Positions 42,758 to 50,414 of a stretch of DNA of 50,414 nucleotides are shown one piece after another; position 1 is the first letter of the stretch, and each line of letters starts with the position of its first letter. The position numbers and the translations under genes were made by a program. Under the pieces are notes generated by a model. The model ran no database searches and had not been told where the DNA came from. It worked only from the letters and a program-made list of their open reading frames with translations. This DNA is from Streptomyces mesophilus (GTDB taxonomy: Bacteria; Actinomycetota; Actinomycetes; Streptomycetales; Streptomycetaceae): positions 1-50,414 of the forward strand of contig NZ_JAAKZW010000026.1 of the NCBI RefSeq assembly GCF_011044995.1, in the 5' to 3' direction.

Positions 42758-44110
42758 GTGAGTACGTCCACCACCACCCTGCCCGTCCTGGTCATCGGAG
42801 CCGGCCCCATCGGCCTGGCCGCCGCCGCCCAGCTCACCGCACGCGGTCTGGAACCCCTGGTCCTCGAGTCCGGTTCCTCGGCGGGCAGCGCGGTCCGCGA
42901 GTGGTCGCACGTCCGTCTCTTCTCCACCTGGGCCGAGGTCGTCGACCCGGCCGCCGAGAAGCTGCTCGCGCCCACCGGCTGGGTCCAGCCGGACGGCGCC
43001 ACCTACCCGACCGGCGGCGACTGGGCCGAGCAGTACCTCCAGCCCCTCGCCGACGTACTCGGCGACCGCGTCCGCTTCGGCGCCACCGTCACCGGGGTCT
43101 CCCGGACCGGCCGCGACCGCGTGGTGGACGCCGACCGCGCCGAGCAGCCCTTCACCGTCCACGTCACCTACGCGGACGGGACCGAGGAGCGCATCCTCGC
43201 CCGCGCCGTCATCGACGCCTCCGGAACCTGGTCCACCCCCAGCCCACTCGGCGGCGACGGCCTGCCCGCCCTCGGCGAGCGTGCGGCCGCCGACCGGATC
43301 TCGTACCGCGTCCCCGACTTCAAGGACCTGGCCGTACGGGCCCGTTACGCGGGCAAGCGCACCGCGATCGTCGGCTCCGGCGCCTCCGCCTTCACCGCCT
43401 TGGCCTCCCTCGCCCAGCTGGCGAAGGACGAGCCCGGCACCCATGCGGTGTGGATCCTGCGCCGCGGCATCAGCGGCAGCACCTTCGGTGGCGGCGCGTC
43501 CGACCAGCTCCCCGCACGCGGTGCGCTCGGCCTCGCGGCCAAGGCGGCCGTCGACCACGGGTACGCCACGGCCGTGACCGGCTTCCGTACGTACGAAATC
43601 GTCCACCAGGACGGGCGGTTGGTGCTGGCGGGCGAGGACGGCCGCCGGCTCGACCCGGTCGACGAGGTCATCGGCCTGACCGGCTTCCGCCCGGACCTCT
43701 CCTTCGTCGACGAGCTCCGTCTCGCCCTCGATGAGCGGCTGCAGGCACCGGTCGAACTGGCCCCGCTGATCGACCCGAACGTCCACTCCTGCGGCACGGT
43801 CTACCCGCATGGCGTGGGCGAGCTCTCCCACCCCGAGCAGGACGTCTACCTGGCCGGCATGAAGTCCTACGGCCGCGCCCCCACCTTCCTCGCGATGACC
43901 GGGTACGAGCAGGTCCGCTCCATCGCCGCCGCGCTCGCCGGCGACCAGGATGCCGCGGAGCGCGTCGAGTTGACCCTGCCGGAGACGGGCGTGTGCGGCG
44001 GCGCGGGACTCTTCGACGAGGCCGCCGCGCAGGAAAGCCAGGCCGACGCGGGCTGCTGCGGCACCCCCGCCCTCGTCCAGCTCGGCGCGCCTGCTTCCGG
44101 CGGTTGCTGA
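42758..44110 (+). CDS. Ars-linked FAD/NAD(P) flavoprotein with cysteine-rich tail
   Basis: A 450-residue two-dinucleotide-fold oxidoreductase. FAD loop VLVIGAGPIGLAAAAQL (about 10-26), second loop TAIVGSGASAFTALASL (about 205-222) and a GLTGFRPDLSF segment place it near flavin monooxygenases and thioredoxin-reductase-like proteins. The last 40 residues carry C413 (GVCGGAG), C433-C434 (GCCGTP) and C450, the final residue, which could bind As(III). GTG 42758 follows AAAGGGGA. Its role may be like the arsT genes of Streptomyces ars clusters, but I cannot confirm that. Confidence 0.85.
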   Translation: MSTSTTTLPVLVIGAGPIGLAAAAQLTARGLEPLVLESGSSAGSAVREWSHVRLFSTWAEVVDPAAEKLLAPTGWVQPDGATYPTGGDWAEQYLQPLADVLGDRVRFGATVTGVSRTGRDRVVDADRAEQPFTVHVTYADGTEERILARAVIDASGTWSTPSPLGGDGLPALGERAAADRISYRVPDFKDLAVRARYAGKRTAIVGSGASAFTALASLAQLAKDEPGTHAVWILRRGISGSTFGGGASDQLPARGALGLAAKAAVDHGYATAVTGFRTYEIVHQDGRLVLAGEDGRRLDPVDEVIGLTGFRPDLSFVDELRLALDERLQAPVELAPLIDPNVHSCGTVYPHGVGELSHPEQDVYLAGMKSYGRAPTFLAMTGYEQVRSIAAALAGDQDAAERVELTLPETGVCGGAGLFDEAAAQESQADAGCCGTPALVQLGAPASGGC

Positions 44111-44115
44111 GCCAC

Positions 44116-44243
44116 ATGCCCCAGGCCCACACCGACGGGGCCGCGACCGGTACGCACCACCACCGGTCGCGGCCCGCGCCGTCCTGCCCGCGCTGTGCGC
44201 CACTCAGATCACCGGCTGGGGAATCGTCTATTACGCCTTCCCC
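44116..44243 (+). other. Displaced 5' end of the following MFS gene (apparent frameshift)
   Basis: ATG 44116, five bases after the flavoprotein stop, opens a frame reading MPQAHTDGAATGTHHH. The transporter's first helix (RAVLPALCATQITGWGIVYY then AFPVLLPRI) is encoded in another frame from about 44172. No ATG, GTG or TTG exists in the transporter frame before GTG 44244. A one-base loss between about 44150 and 44172 would explain this, either as a real mutation or as a sequencing error. Confidence 0.55.
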
Positions 44244-45356
44244 GTGCTGCTCCCCCGCATCACCGCCGACACCGGCTGGTCCTCCGGCACGGCCACCGCC
44301 GCCTTCTCCCTGGCCCTGTTGATCTCGGCTGCTGTCGGCATCCCCGTCGGCCGCGTCCTCGACCGGCACGGACCGCGTGCCGTCATGACCGGCGGCTCCG
44401 TACTGGCGACAGTCGCGGTCCTGACCGTCGCGGCCGCACCCAGCCTCCCGCTGTTCTTCGCGGGCTGGATGCTCGCCGGTGCGGCCATGGCCGCCACCTT
44501 CTACCAGCCCGCCTTCGCCGCCGTGACCCGCTGGTGGGGTCCGGACCGCGTCCGTGCTCTCACCGTCATCACGCTCGCCGGCGGCCTCGCCTCCACCCTC
44601 TTCGCCCCACTGACCACCGCACTCGCCGCGCACCTCAGCTGGCGCAGCACGTACGCCATCCTCGCCGTCATCCTGGCCGCCGTCACGATCCCCGCCCACG
44701 CACTCGCCCTGCGCGCCCCGTGGCCACCGGCCCCCGCGGTTCCGGCCCAACAGACCGGGAGGAACGGGTCGGTTGCCCGCAGCCGCCCCTTCGTCCTGCT
44801 GGCCACCGCGTTCACCCTCTCCGGTTTCGCGGTGTACGCGGTCGTGATCGGCATCGTCCCGCTCATGACCGAACGAGGTGCGAGCACCACCGCGGCCGCC
44901 TGGGCCCTCGGCCTCGGCGGCGCGGGCCAGACCCTGGGCCGCGCCCTGTACGCCGCGCTCGCCGGGCGCACCGGCGTCACCACCCGCACCGTCACCCTGA
45001 TCGCCGCGGGCGGCGCCACCACCGGGGCCCTCGGGCTCGTGCCCGGCCCCTTCCCGCTCCTGATCGTCCTGGCCGTCGCGGCCGGCATGGTCCGCGGCAA
45101 CCTCACGCTCCTGCAGGCGACGGCGGTCGCCGACCGCTGGGGCACCGGCTCCTACGGCCGCCTCTCGGCGCTCCTTGCCGCACCGGCCACCGTCGCGGCA
45201 GCGCTCGCACCCTGGGCGGGCGCGAGTCTCGCCGCCGCCCTGGGCGGCCATGCCGCGCTCTTCGTGCTGCTTGCCGGAGCTTCGGCTGCCGCGGCGCTGC
45301 TTGCGGCCGCCGCCGTCACTTCGCGGCGGCGCCCCGTGCCCGCACCCGCCGCGTGA
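44244..45356 (+). CDS. MFS transporter of the arsenic island
   Basis: 370 residues from GTG 44244, with about 11 transmembrane helices; the first helix lies upstream in the same frame without a start codon. The loop GRVLDRHGPRAVMTGGSVLA and YQPAFAAVTRWWGPDRVRAL are typical of MFS drug/metabolite carriers. There is no GAPDH gene beside it, so it is not an obvious ArsJ. It is probably cotranscribed with the flavoprotein gene and could export an arsenical. Its last 13 codons overlap lnt on the other strand. Confidence 0.8.
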   Translation: MLLPRITADTGWSSGTATAAFSLALLISAAVGIPVGRVLDRHGPRAVMTGGSVLATVAVLTVAAAPSLPLFFAGWMLAGAAMAATFYQPAFAAVTRWWGPDRVRALTVITLAGGLASTLFAPLTTALAAHLSWRSTYAILAVILAAVTIPAHALALRAPWPPAPAVPAQQTGRNGSVARSRPFVLLATAFTLSGFAVYAVVIGIVPLMTERGASTTAAAWALGLGGAGQTLGRALYAALAGRTGVTTRTVTLIAAGGATTGALGLVPGPFPLLIVLAVAAGMVRGNLTLLQATAVADRWGTGSYGRLSALLAAPATVAAALAPWAGASLAAALGGHAALFVLLAGASAAAALLAAAAVTSRRRPVPAPAA

Positions 45357-46920
45357 TGACCCAGCCGATCCCGCCGAAGGCCACGGCGACCAACGCCAGT
45401 TCGGGCGCGATGCCGAGCTTCGTGGCCGGGGTCTGCGAGGAGCGCAGCGGCACTTCGGCGACCAGGGTGTCCGCGGTGAACCAGGTGGTGCGCTGCACGA
45501 TCCTGCCGTCCGGCATGATCACGGCGCTGACGCCGCTGGTGACCGGAACGGTGACGGTGCGGCTGTGCTCGACAGCGCGGACCCGCGACATGGCGAGCTG
45601 CTGGTAGGTCATCTCGCTGCGGTCGAAGGTGGCGTTGTTGCTGGGCACGGAGATCAACTGGGCGCCATGGGTGACCGTGTCGCGCACGGCCCAGTCGAAC
45701 GCCGCCTCGTAACAGGTCGCGAGCCCCACCTCGGCGCCGCCCATGGTGAACACTCCGGGCTTGCTGCCCCGGCTGAAGTCCTTGCGGACCATGGACCCCC
45801 ACGCGGGGTTGATCATGTCGACCACCGAGCGCAGCGGCAGGAACTCGCCGAACGGCTGGATCTGCCGCTTGTCATACGTCTCGGTGGGCCCCTTCACGGG
45901 ATCCCAGAGAATCTGTTCGTTGAGCAGCCGGCCGTCGTCGGCCTCCACCACACCGCCGACGGAGATCGGCGCGCCCACGGCCTTGGCGGCGGCGTCGATA
46001 TCGGCGTACGCGTCGGAGTTGCGGAAGGGGTCGATATCGGAGGAGTTCTCCGGCCAGAGCACGAAGTCGGGCTTCTTGACCTTGCCTGCGCGGACCCGCT
46101 CGGCGAGCCGCAGCGTCTCCTTCACATGGTGGTTCAGGACCTCTTTGCGCTGGGCGTTGAAGTCGAGTCCGGCCTGCGGGACGTTGCCCTGGATGACGGC
46201 GACCGTGGCGGTGCCGTTCTCGGCCGCGTCGGAGACCAGGGGCAGTGAGGCGACGGCGCCGACGAGCGGCACGGCGACGGCGGCGAGCGCCACGGCCGCG
46301 GTGCCCCGGTGCAGGGTGCGGGTACGGCGGTAGGTGAGGAACACCCGTACCGCCTCGAAGAGACCGAACCCGCAGAGCACCACGGCGAAACCGAGCACCG
46401 GAGTGCCGCCCAGCGCGGCCAGCGGCAGGAACACCCCGTCGGCCTGCCCGAAGGCGACCTTCCCCCAGGGGAACCCGCCGAACGGCGCCCGTGCCCGGGC
46501 CGCCTCGCCCAGCGTCCACACGGCGGCCGCCCACAGCGGCCAGCCCGGCAGCTTGGACACGGCGGCGATGCCGACCGAGGTGACCGCGACGAACAGTGCC
46601 TCGATCGCGACCAGCGCGAGCCACGGACCAGGGCCGACCTCCACACCCGTCCACACGAGGAGCGGCAGCAGAAACCCGAGGCCGAAGAGGTATCCGCGGC
46701 CGAGCGCGCTCTTCAAGCCGCGGCCGCGCAGACACCACGCGAGCCCGGCGAACGCGGGCAGCGCCAGCCACCACAGGGTGCGCGGCGGGAAGCTCACGTA
46801 GAGGAGCACACCGCTGAGCGCGGCCGCCGCGGCGGGAACGAGCCCGCGCAGCAGCCGTCGGCCGCGCGGCTCGGGTGCGGGCGGGGTCTGCTCGCCGGAC
46901 GGGGCGATGGTGGCTGTCAC
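45316..46920 (-). CDS. lnt: Apolipoprotein N-acyltransferase
   Basis: A 534-residue membrane enzyme that N-acylates the lipoprotein cysteine. Six or so N-terminal helices (about 25-225) precede a nitrilase-like domain (about 235-495) with the triad E291 (WPENSS), K351 (YDKRQIQPFGE; E359 too) and C403 (ATCYE). A last helix ends in a basic tail. GTG 46920 is the start of the conserved reading. Streptomyces carry one or two Lnt enzymes; which this is cannot be told. Confidence 0.94.
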   Translation of the reverse strand: MTATIAPSGEQTPPAPEPRGRRLLRGLVPAAAAALSGVLLYVSFPPRTLWWLALPAFAGLAWCLRGRGLKSALGRGYLFGLGFLLPLLVWTGVEVGPGPWLALVAIEALFVAVTSVGIAAVSKLPGWPLWAAAVWTLGEAARARAPFGGFPWGKVAFGQADGVFLPLAALGGTPVLGFAVVLCGFGLFEAVRVFLTYRRTRTLHRGTAAVALAAVAVPLVGAVASLPLVSDAAENGTATVAVIQGNVPQAGLDFNAQRKEVLNHHVKETLRLAERVRAGKVKKPDFVLWPENSSDIDPFRNSDAYADIDAAAKAVGAPISVGGVVEADDGRLLNEQILWDPVKGPTETYDKRQIQPFGEFLPLRSVVDMINPAWGSMVRKDFSRGSKPGVFTMGGAEVGLATCYEAAFDWAVRDTVTHGAQLISVPSNNATFDRSEMTYQQLAMSRVRAVEHSRTVTVPVTSGVSAVIMPDGRIVQRTTWFTADTLVAEVPLRSSQTPATKLGIAPELALVAVAFGGIGWVITRRVRARGAAAK

Positions 46921-47012
46921 GCCGCGGAGTCTACGGCGCGCGGCTGTGACCAGGCCAAGGGCCTCCGGCGAACCGGCTGTCAGGCGCCCCGCGCCCTGGC
47001 GAGGAGCGGACG

Positions 47013-47567
47013 TCAGGCGCCCTGTGCCGGACCGGCGGTGGGCAGCCTCAGGCGTGCGCGGATGAAGTGCACCGCGGCTTCGGCGTCGTCGACGGTGACG
47101 GTGAACTTCCGTCCGTCGCCCAAGTTCAGGACCAGTCCCTCACCACGCCGTACGACCACGGCAGTGCCCTTCTCGGGACGCCAGCGACAGCCCCAGCCGC
47201 CCCACTGCTGCGGGGTGATCGTCGGGGCGAACTCGGCGGCGACGACATTGTCGAGAAGGATGCGGCGCCTGGGCAGACCCATGTGTCCGCAGCGCACTTC
47301 GAGGGCTTCGGTGTCCACCCGTACCGCCACATGAACGAAGGCCAGGGTGCCGAAGAGCATCAGCAGTCCCGCGGCGACGCAGCCGACCACCGCCATCACC
47401 AGGGGCGCGAGCCCCGAGGTCCAGGGCGAGTCGACGGCCAGCTCGATACCGAGCGCCATGCAGGCCGCGCCGAAGCTGGCGAGCAGCCACTGCACACGGT
47501 TCGTGGCACGCCCGGTCCAGATCTCCGGCTGGGGCTGTGCGCCCCGCTCTTCGTGGGGGTCCCTCAT
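47013..47567 (-). CDS. PH-like domain membrane protein
   Basis: A 184-residue protein with two transmembrane helices (about 28-48 and 55-78). They are followed by a strand-rich, PH-like domain of the actinobacterial type (VRVDTEALEVRCGHMGLPRRRILLDNVVAAE, TAVVVRRGEGLVLNLGDGRKFTVTVDDAEAAVHFI). Such proteins are common near cell-envelope genes; function unknown. ATG 47567 is preferred; an ATG at 47603 would add 12 residues. Neither has a clear ribosome-binding site. Confidence 0.8.
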   Translation of the reverse strand: MRDPHEERGAQPQPEIWTGRATNRVQWLLASFGAACMALGIELAVDSPWTSGLAPLVMAVVGCVAAGLLMLFGTLAFVHVAVRVDTEALEVRCGHMGLPRRRILLDNVVAAEFAPTITPQQWGGWGCRWRPEKGTAVVVRRGEGLVLNLGDGRKFTVTVDDAEAAVHFIRARLRLPTAGPAQGA

Positions 47568-47684
47568 GGCGTGAAGGCTACTAGTGTTCCGCTGCGAAGG
47601 CACGGGATCGCGGAGCGTGACATTCAGTTGTGCGACCCATGTATCCCACGGGTCCTGCCCAGGTGTCCCACGGGCCCTGCGGAC

Positions 47685-48470
47685 TCAGTGGGCGGCGCTG
47701 GCGACCCTGAGCTGGCGGCCTTCCGCGTAGGCGAGCGCGGCCGCGGGGAGGTCGCCCTCGCGACCGGTGAGCAGCACGGTCAGCGACCCCGAGGCGGGGG
47801 CCTCCGGTGCGGGCTCGAGGTGGATACGGCGCAGGGCCTGGGCGGCGACGGCGCCGGCACTGCCGTGCAGGACGAGGGGCGCTTCGCCGGGCTGCTGCAC
47901 GGCGGCGCGGATACGCTCCGCGACCAGCTCGTAGTGGGTGCAGCCGAGGACGACGGCGCGCACGTTCTTCGGCGTGAGGGCGGCGGCCGCGGCGATCGCC
48001 CGGTCGATGGCCGCCTCGTCGGCGTGCTCGACGGCGTCGGCGAGACCGGGGCAGGGCACTTCGGTGACGTCGACTCCGGCCGCGAACTCGCCGATCAGAC
48101 CCCGCTGGTACGGGCTGCCGGTGGTGGCGGGCGTGGCCCAGATCGCGACGGGTCCGCCGCCCGCGGCGGCGGGCTTGATGGCGGGGACGGTGCCGATCAC
48201 GGGGATCTGCGGTTCCAGACGGGCGCGCAGGGCGGGCAGGGCATGCACGGAGGCCGTGTTGCAGCCGACGATCAGCGCGTCGGGCTGCCGTACCGCTGCG
48301 GCCTCGGCGCAGGCGAGCGCGCGGCCGGTGAGGTCTTCGTGGGTGCGCAGGCCCCAGGGCATTCCCTCGGGGTCGCAGGTCAGCACGAGATCGGCGTCCG
48401 GCCGCAGGCGCCGTACCGCGGCGGCGGCGGGGAGCAGGCCGATTCCGGAGTCCAGGAGCGCGATCTTCAC
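47685..48470 (-). CDS. Glutamate racemase-like protein (aspartate/glutamate racemase family)
   Basis: A 261-residue protein with both catalytic thiols of the family, C70 (IVGCNTAS) and C178 (LGCTHYE), plus the N-terminal LLDSGIGLLPA loop. Glutamate racemase supplies D-glutamate for peptidoglycan. The DSGIGLL loop departs from the DSGxGGL form of standard MurI, and streptomycetes have another murI, so this may be a second racemase with altered function. GTG 48470 start. Confidence 0.85.
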   Translation of the reverse strand: MKIALLDSGIGLLPAAAAVRRLRPDADLVLTCDPEGMPWGLRTHEDLTGRALACAEAAAVRQPDALIVGCNTASVHALPALRARLEPQIPVIGTVPAIKPAAAGGGPVAIWATPATTGSPYQRGLIGEFAAGVDVTEVPCPGLADAVEHADEAAIDRAIAAAAALTPKNVRAVVLGCTHYELVAERIRAAVQQPGEAPLVLHGSAGAVAAQALRRIHLEPAPEAPASGSLTVLLTGREGDLPAAALAYAEGRQLRVASAAH

Positions 48471-48527
48471 CCGGCCACCATAGATGATTGCGCCCTTGCG
48501 GCCGTGGTGTGGGGCATCATCGCGAGG

Positions 48528-49712
48528 ATGAGCGCACTCGCTTGGACCGCCGCCGCGTCGCTCGCCGCCTGGTTGTGGCTACTGCTCGCGCAGGGCTTCT
48601 TCTGGCGTACGGATATCTGGCTGCCCGTCCGCCGCACGCCGGCTTCCTGGCCCTCGGTGGCCTTGGTCGTACCGGCCAGGGACGAGGCCGCGGTACTCCC
48701 GCTGAGCCTTCCTTCACTGCTCAAGCAGGACTATCCCGGTGAGGCACGGATCTTCCTCGTGGACGATTCCAGCTCGGACGGCACCGGGGAGCTGGCCCGC
48801 ACGCTCGCCGCTCAGCACGGCGGGCTGCCGCTGACCGTGACGACGCCGGGCGAACCGCCGGCCGGCTGGACGGGGAAGCTGTGGGCGGTGCGGCACGGGA
48901 TCGCCGAGGCACGCACCACTCAGCAGCCCGACTACCTGCTCCTGACCGATGCCGACATCTCCCATGAGCCGGACAGCCTGCGGGAGTTGGTGGCGGCCGC
49001 GCACGGCTCCGGGTTCGATCTCGTCTCGCAGATGGCGCGGCTGCGGGCCACGAGCGTCTGGGAGCGGCTGATCGTTCCGGCGTTCGTCTACTTCTTCGCG
49101 CAGCTGTATCCGTTCCGCCGGATCGCCGTCGACGGGTCACGGACGGCGGCCGCGGCAGGCGGCTGCGTGCTGCTGCGCGACGAGGCAGCCGCCCGGGCAG
49201 GGGTGCCGGAGTCCATCCGGCACGCGGTGATCGACGATGTGGCGCTTGCAAGGGCGGTGAAATCCACGGGCGGCCGGATCTGGCTGGGGCTCGCCGACAA
49301 GGTGGACAGCATCCGGCCGTATCCGCGGCTCGGTGATCTGTGGCGGATGGTCTCGCGCAGCGCGTACGCACAGTTGCGCCACCAGCCGTTGCTGCTCCTC
49401 GGCACCGTGGTGGGGCTGCTGCTCGTGTACGTGGTGCCGCCGGCGGGTCTCGTGCTGGCGCTGGTGACCGGGGACGGGCCGGCCGCGTGGGCGGCCGGCC
49501 TGGCGTGGCTGGTGATGACGGCCACGTATGTCCCGATGCTCCGCTACTACCGCCAGCCGCTGTGGCTCGCGCCGCTGCTGCCGGCGACGGCGGTGCTGTA
49601 TCTGCTGATGACTGTGGACTCGGCCGTGCAGCACTACCGGGGGCGCGGAGCCGCATGGAAGGGCCGCACCTATGCGCGGCCCGACCGCACGGAACCCGCC
49701 CCCGATCAGTGA
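48528..49712 (+). CDS. HpnB-like family 2 glycosyltransferase
   Basis: A 394-residue membrane glycosyltransferase. After an N-terminal helix (about 6-25) come ALVVPARDEAAVLPLSLPSL, the ILFVDD-like segment FLVDDSSSDGTGEL and the DxD motif LLLTDADISHEPDSL. VIDDVALARAVKSTGG follows, then C-terminal helices. It resembles the hopanoid-associated HpnB group, but no hopanoid gene is nearby. ATG 48528 begins the typical N terminus; a GTG 24 bases earlier is possible. Confidence 0.85.
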   Translation: MSALAWTAAASLAAWLWLLLAQGFFWRTDIWLPVRRTPASWPSVALVVPARDEAAVLPLSLPSLLKQDYPGEARIFLVDDSSSDGTGELARTLAAQHGGLPLTVTTPGEPPAGWTGKLWAVRHGIAEARTTQQPDYLLLTDADISHEPDSLRELVAAAHGSGFDLVSQMARLRATSVWERLIVPAFVYFFAQLYPFRRIAVDGSRTAAAAGGCVLLRDEAAARAGVPESIRHAVIDDVALARAVKSTGGRIWLGLADKVDSIRPYPRLGDLWRMVSRSAYAQLRHQPLLLLGTVVGLLLVYVVPPAGLVLALVTGDGPAAWAAGLAWLVMTATYVPMLRYYRQPLWLAPLLPATAVLYLLMTVDSAVQHYRGRGAAWKGRTYARPDRTEPAPDQ

Positions 49713-49722
49713 AGCCGCGGCG

Positions 49723-50414
49723 TCACTTGCGGCCCGGGGTCCAGTCGAGGCCCCAGCCGTACGCGTAGTCGACGGTGCGCTGCGGGCTGACGCCGCGCTC
49801 GGGGACCAGGAAGCGGGACTCGCGACGGACCAGGAGGTCGCCGTGCTCGTTGGTGAGCAGGGCCAGGGCGCAGACCGTCGAAGGGACCGTGCACTCGTCG
49901 AGCGAGAAGTCGATCGACGCACCGTGCTGCGGGGTCAGCGTCACCGTCGCGTTGAGGTCGGCGAAGCTGCGGGCGCCCTCGTAGATCGTGACGAAGATCA
50001 GGATGCGCCGGAAGGCGCTCTTCTGGTCGAGGTTGATCGACATGTTCTCGCCCGAGGCGTTGGCCCCCGTGCGGTCGTCGCCGTCGAGATGGATGAACGG
50101 CGGGCGGTCGAGCGCTCCAAAGGCGTTGCCGAGCGCCTGGATCACGCCCTTGCGGCCGTCGGACAGCTCGTAGAGCGCGCACAGGTCGAGGTCGAGGTCC
50201 GAGTGCATGGCCACGGCGCGGCCGAGCTTGGCGCCCCAGCCCTTGAACTGCTTGCGCACCTCCCAGTTGAGGTTGACGCGCATCCCGCCCGAGGTGCCGC
50301 CCTGCTTGGTCAGCGAGACGGTGGGCGCGTTCTTGGTCAGCGTCACCTTGGTGAGCTGGACGGGAGCGGGCGCGGCCGGCGGGGCGGCCGGGGGCGGCGG
50401 AGCCGCTGCGGGGA
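49723..50414 (-). CDS. TerD-family protein, 5' end beyond the window
   Basis: The visible 230 codons end with a TerD domain (VTLTKNAPTVSLTKQGGTSG, DLDLCALYELSDGRKGVIQAL, DDRTGANASGENMSINLD). The acidic Ca2+-binding stretches DLDLD and DGDD are present. Upstream of the domain the frame stays open as a Pro/Ala-rich segment leading into APVQLTKVTLTK, and it reaches the window edge. It is therefore a longer TerD protein with a low-complexity linker, not a single-domain one starting at the internal GTG 50346. TerD proteins act in stress and phage-related functions. Confidence 0.9.
   Translation of the reverse strand, partial: PAAAPPPPAAPPAAPAPVQLTKVTLTKNAPTVSLTKQGGTSGGMRVNLNWEVRKQFKGWGAKLGRAVAMHSDLDLDLCALYELSDGRKGVIQALGNAFGALDRPPFIHLDGDDRTGANASGENMSINLDQKSAFRRILIFVTIYEGARSFADLNATVTLTPQHGASIDFSLDECTVPSTVCALALLTNEHGDLLVRRESRFLVPERGVSPQRTVDYAYGWGLDWTPGRK

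Noticed and set aside
42758..45356. The arsenic genes as part of a biosynthetic cluster for an organoarsenic natural product
   Set aside because: No arsenoenolpyruvate, phosphonate-like, radical SAM or ligase genes are in the window; ArsM, ArsC, Acr3 and ArsO suffice for detoxification.
46979..47022. Two copies of GTCAGGCGCCC at the 3' end of the PH-like protein gene
   Set aside because: An 11-base direct repeat of low complexity; the second copy is simply the gene's stop region and no functional structure forms.
49708..49727. Symmetric sequence AGTGA...TCACT between the HpnB-like and TerD genes as a terminator
   Set aside because: The centre is a continuous palindrome (GCCGCGGC) with no loop and a mismatch, so the hairpin would be poor.

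Overview
The window is high-GC actinobacterial chromosome. GTG starts are frequent, ATGA and GTGA stop/start overlaps are common, and many genes are typical of Streptomyces: WYL, MarR, IclR and ArsR regulators, an ECF42-type sigma factor, a TerD protein and a Tap-like protein. A Streptomyces or very close relative is the natural reading. No rRNA, tRNA or CRISPR array was seen, and no gene-free stretch exceeds 300 bases.

Left part (1-12.3 kb). A NarL-type response regulator is followed by small one- or two-gene transcription units: WYL regulator/RidA, isochorismatase-type hydrolase/GlxA regulator, a DUF4389 membrane protein, a Sua5/YciO protein, an FBP zinc-finger protein divergent from a TetR-SGNH hydrolase pair, a DinB protein and a hypothetical protein. 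Next come a relic of an IS5-type transposase, a protein resembling the Streptomyces telomere-associated protein Tap, and a large sigma factor with a C-terminal TPR region.

Aromatic catabolism (12.4-26.7 kb). This is a complete 4-hydroxybenzoate to succinyl-CoA route. It has a PcaK-type transporter, PobA with its double-domain IclR regulator PobR, the MarR repressor PcaV, and the operon pcaIJF-hairpin-pcaHGBL. A 28-base element is shared by the pcaK and pobA promoters. A strong palindrome and a related half-conserved site lie between pcaV and pcaI. An unrelated redox operon (quinone oxidoreductase, old yellow enzyme, MarR), with its own paired operator-like sites, sits between pobR and pcaV.

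Middle (26.8-37.9 kb). Here lie an APH-fold kinase and a GAF/PucR regulator with an MHS transporter and a 3-hydroxybutyrate-dehydrogenase-like enzyme. They are followed by two uncharacterised proteins, one of them with a possible PafBC-type DNA-damage promoter, and the PTS-dependent dihydroxyacetone kinase operon dhaKLM. Acetyltransferases, an HxlR/DoxX divergent pair and a NUDIX hydrolase complete the stretch.

Arsenic island (37.9-45.4 kb). Three ArsR-type regulators with three different cysteine layouts control arsM, arsC, an arsR-acr3-arsO operon and a flavoprotein with a cysteine-rich tail, followed by an MFS transporter whose 5' end appears frameshifted. Near-identical promoter blocks precede arsM and the flavoprotein gene. 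Right end (45.3-50.4 kb): apolipoprotein N-acyltransferase, a PH-like membrane protein, a glutamate racemase-like protein, an HpnB-like glycosyltransferase and a TerD protein cut by the window edge.
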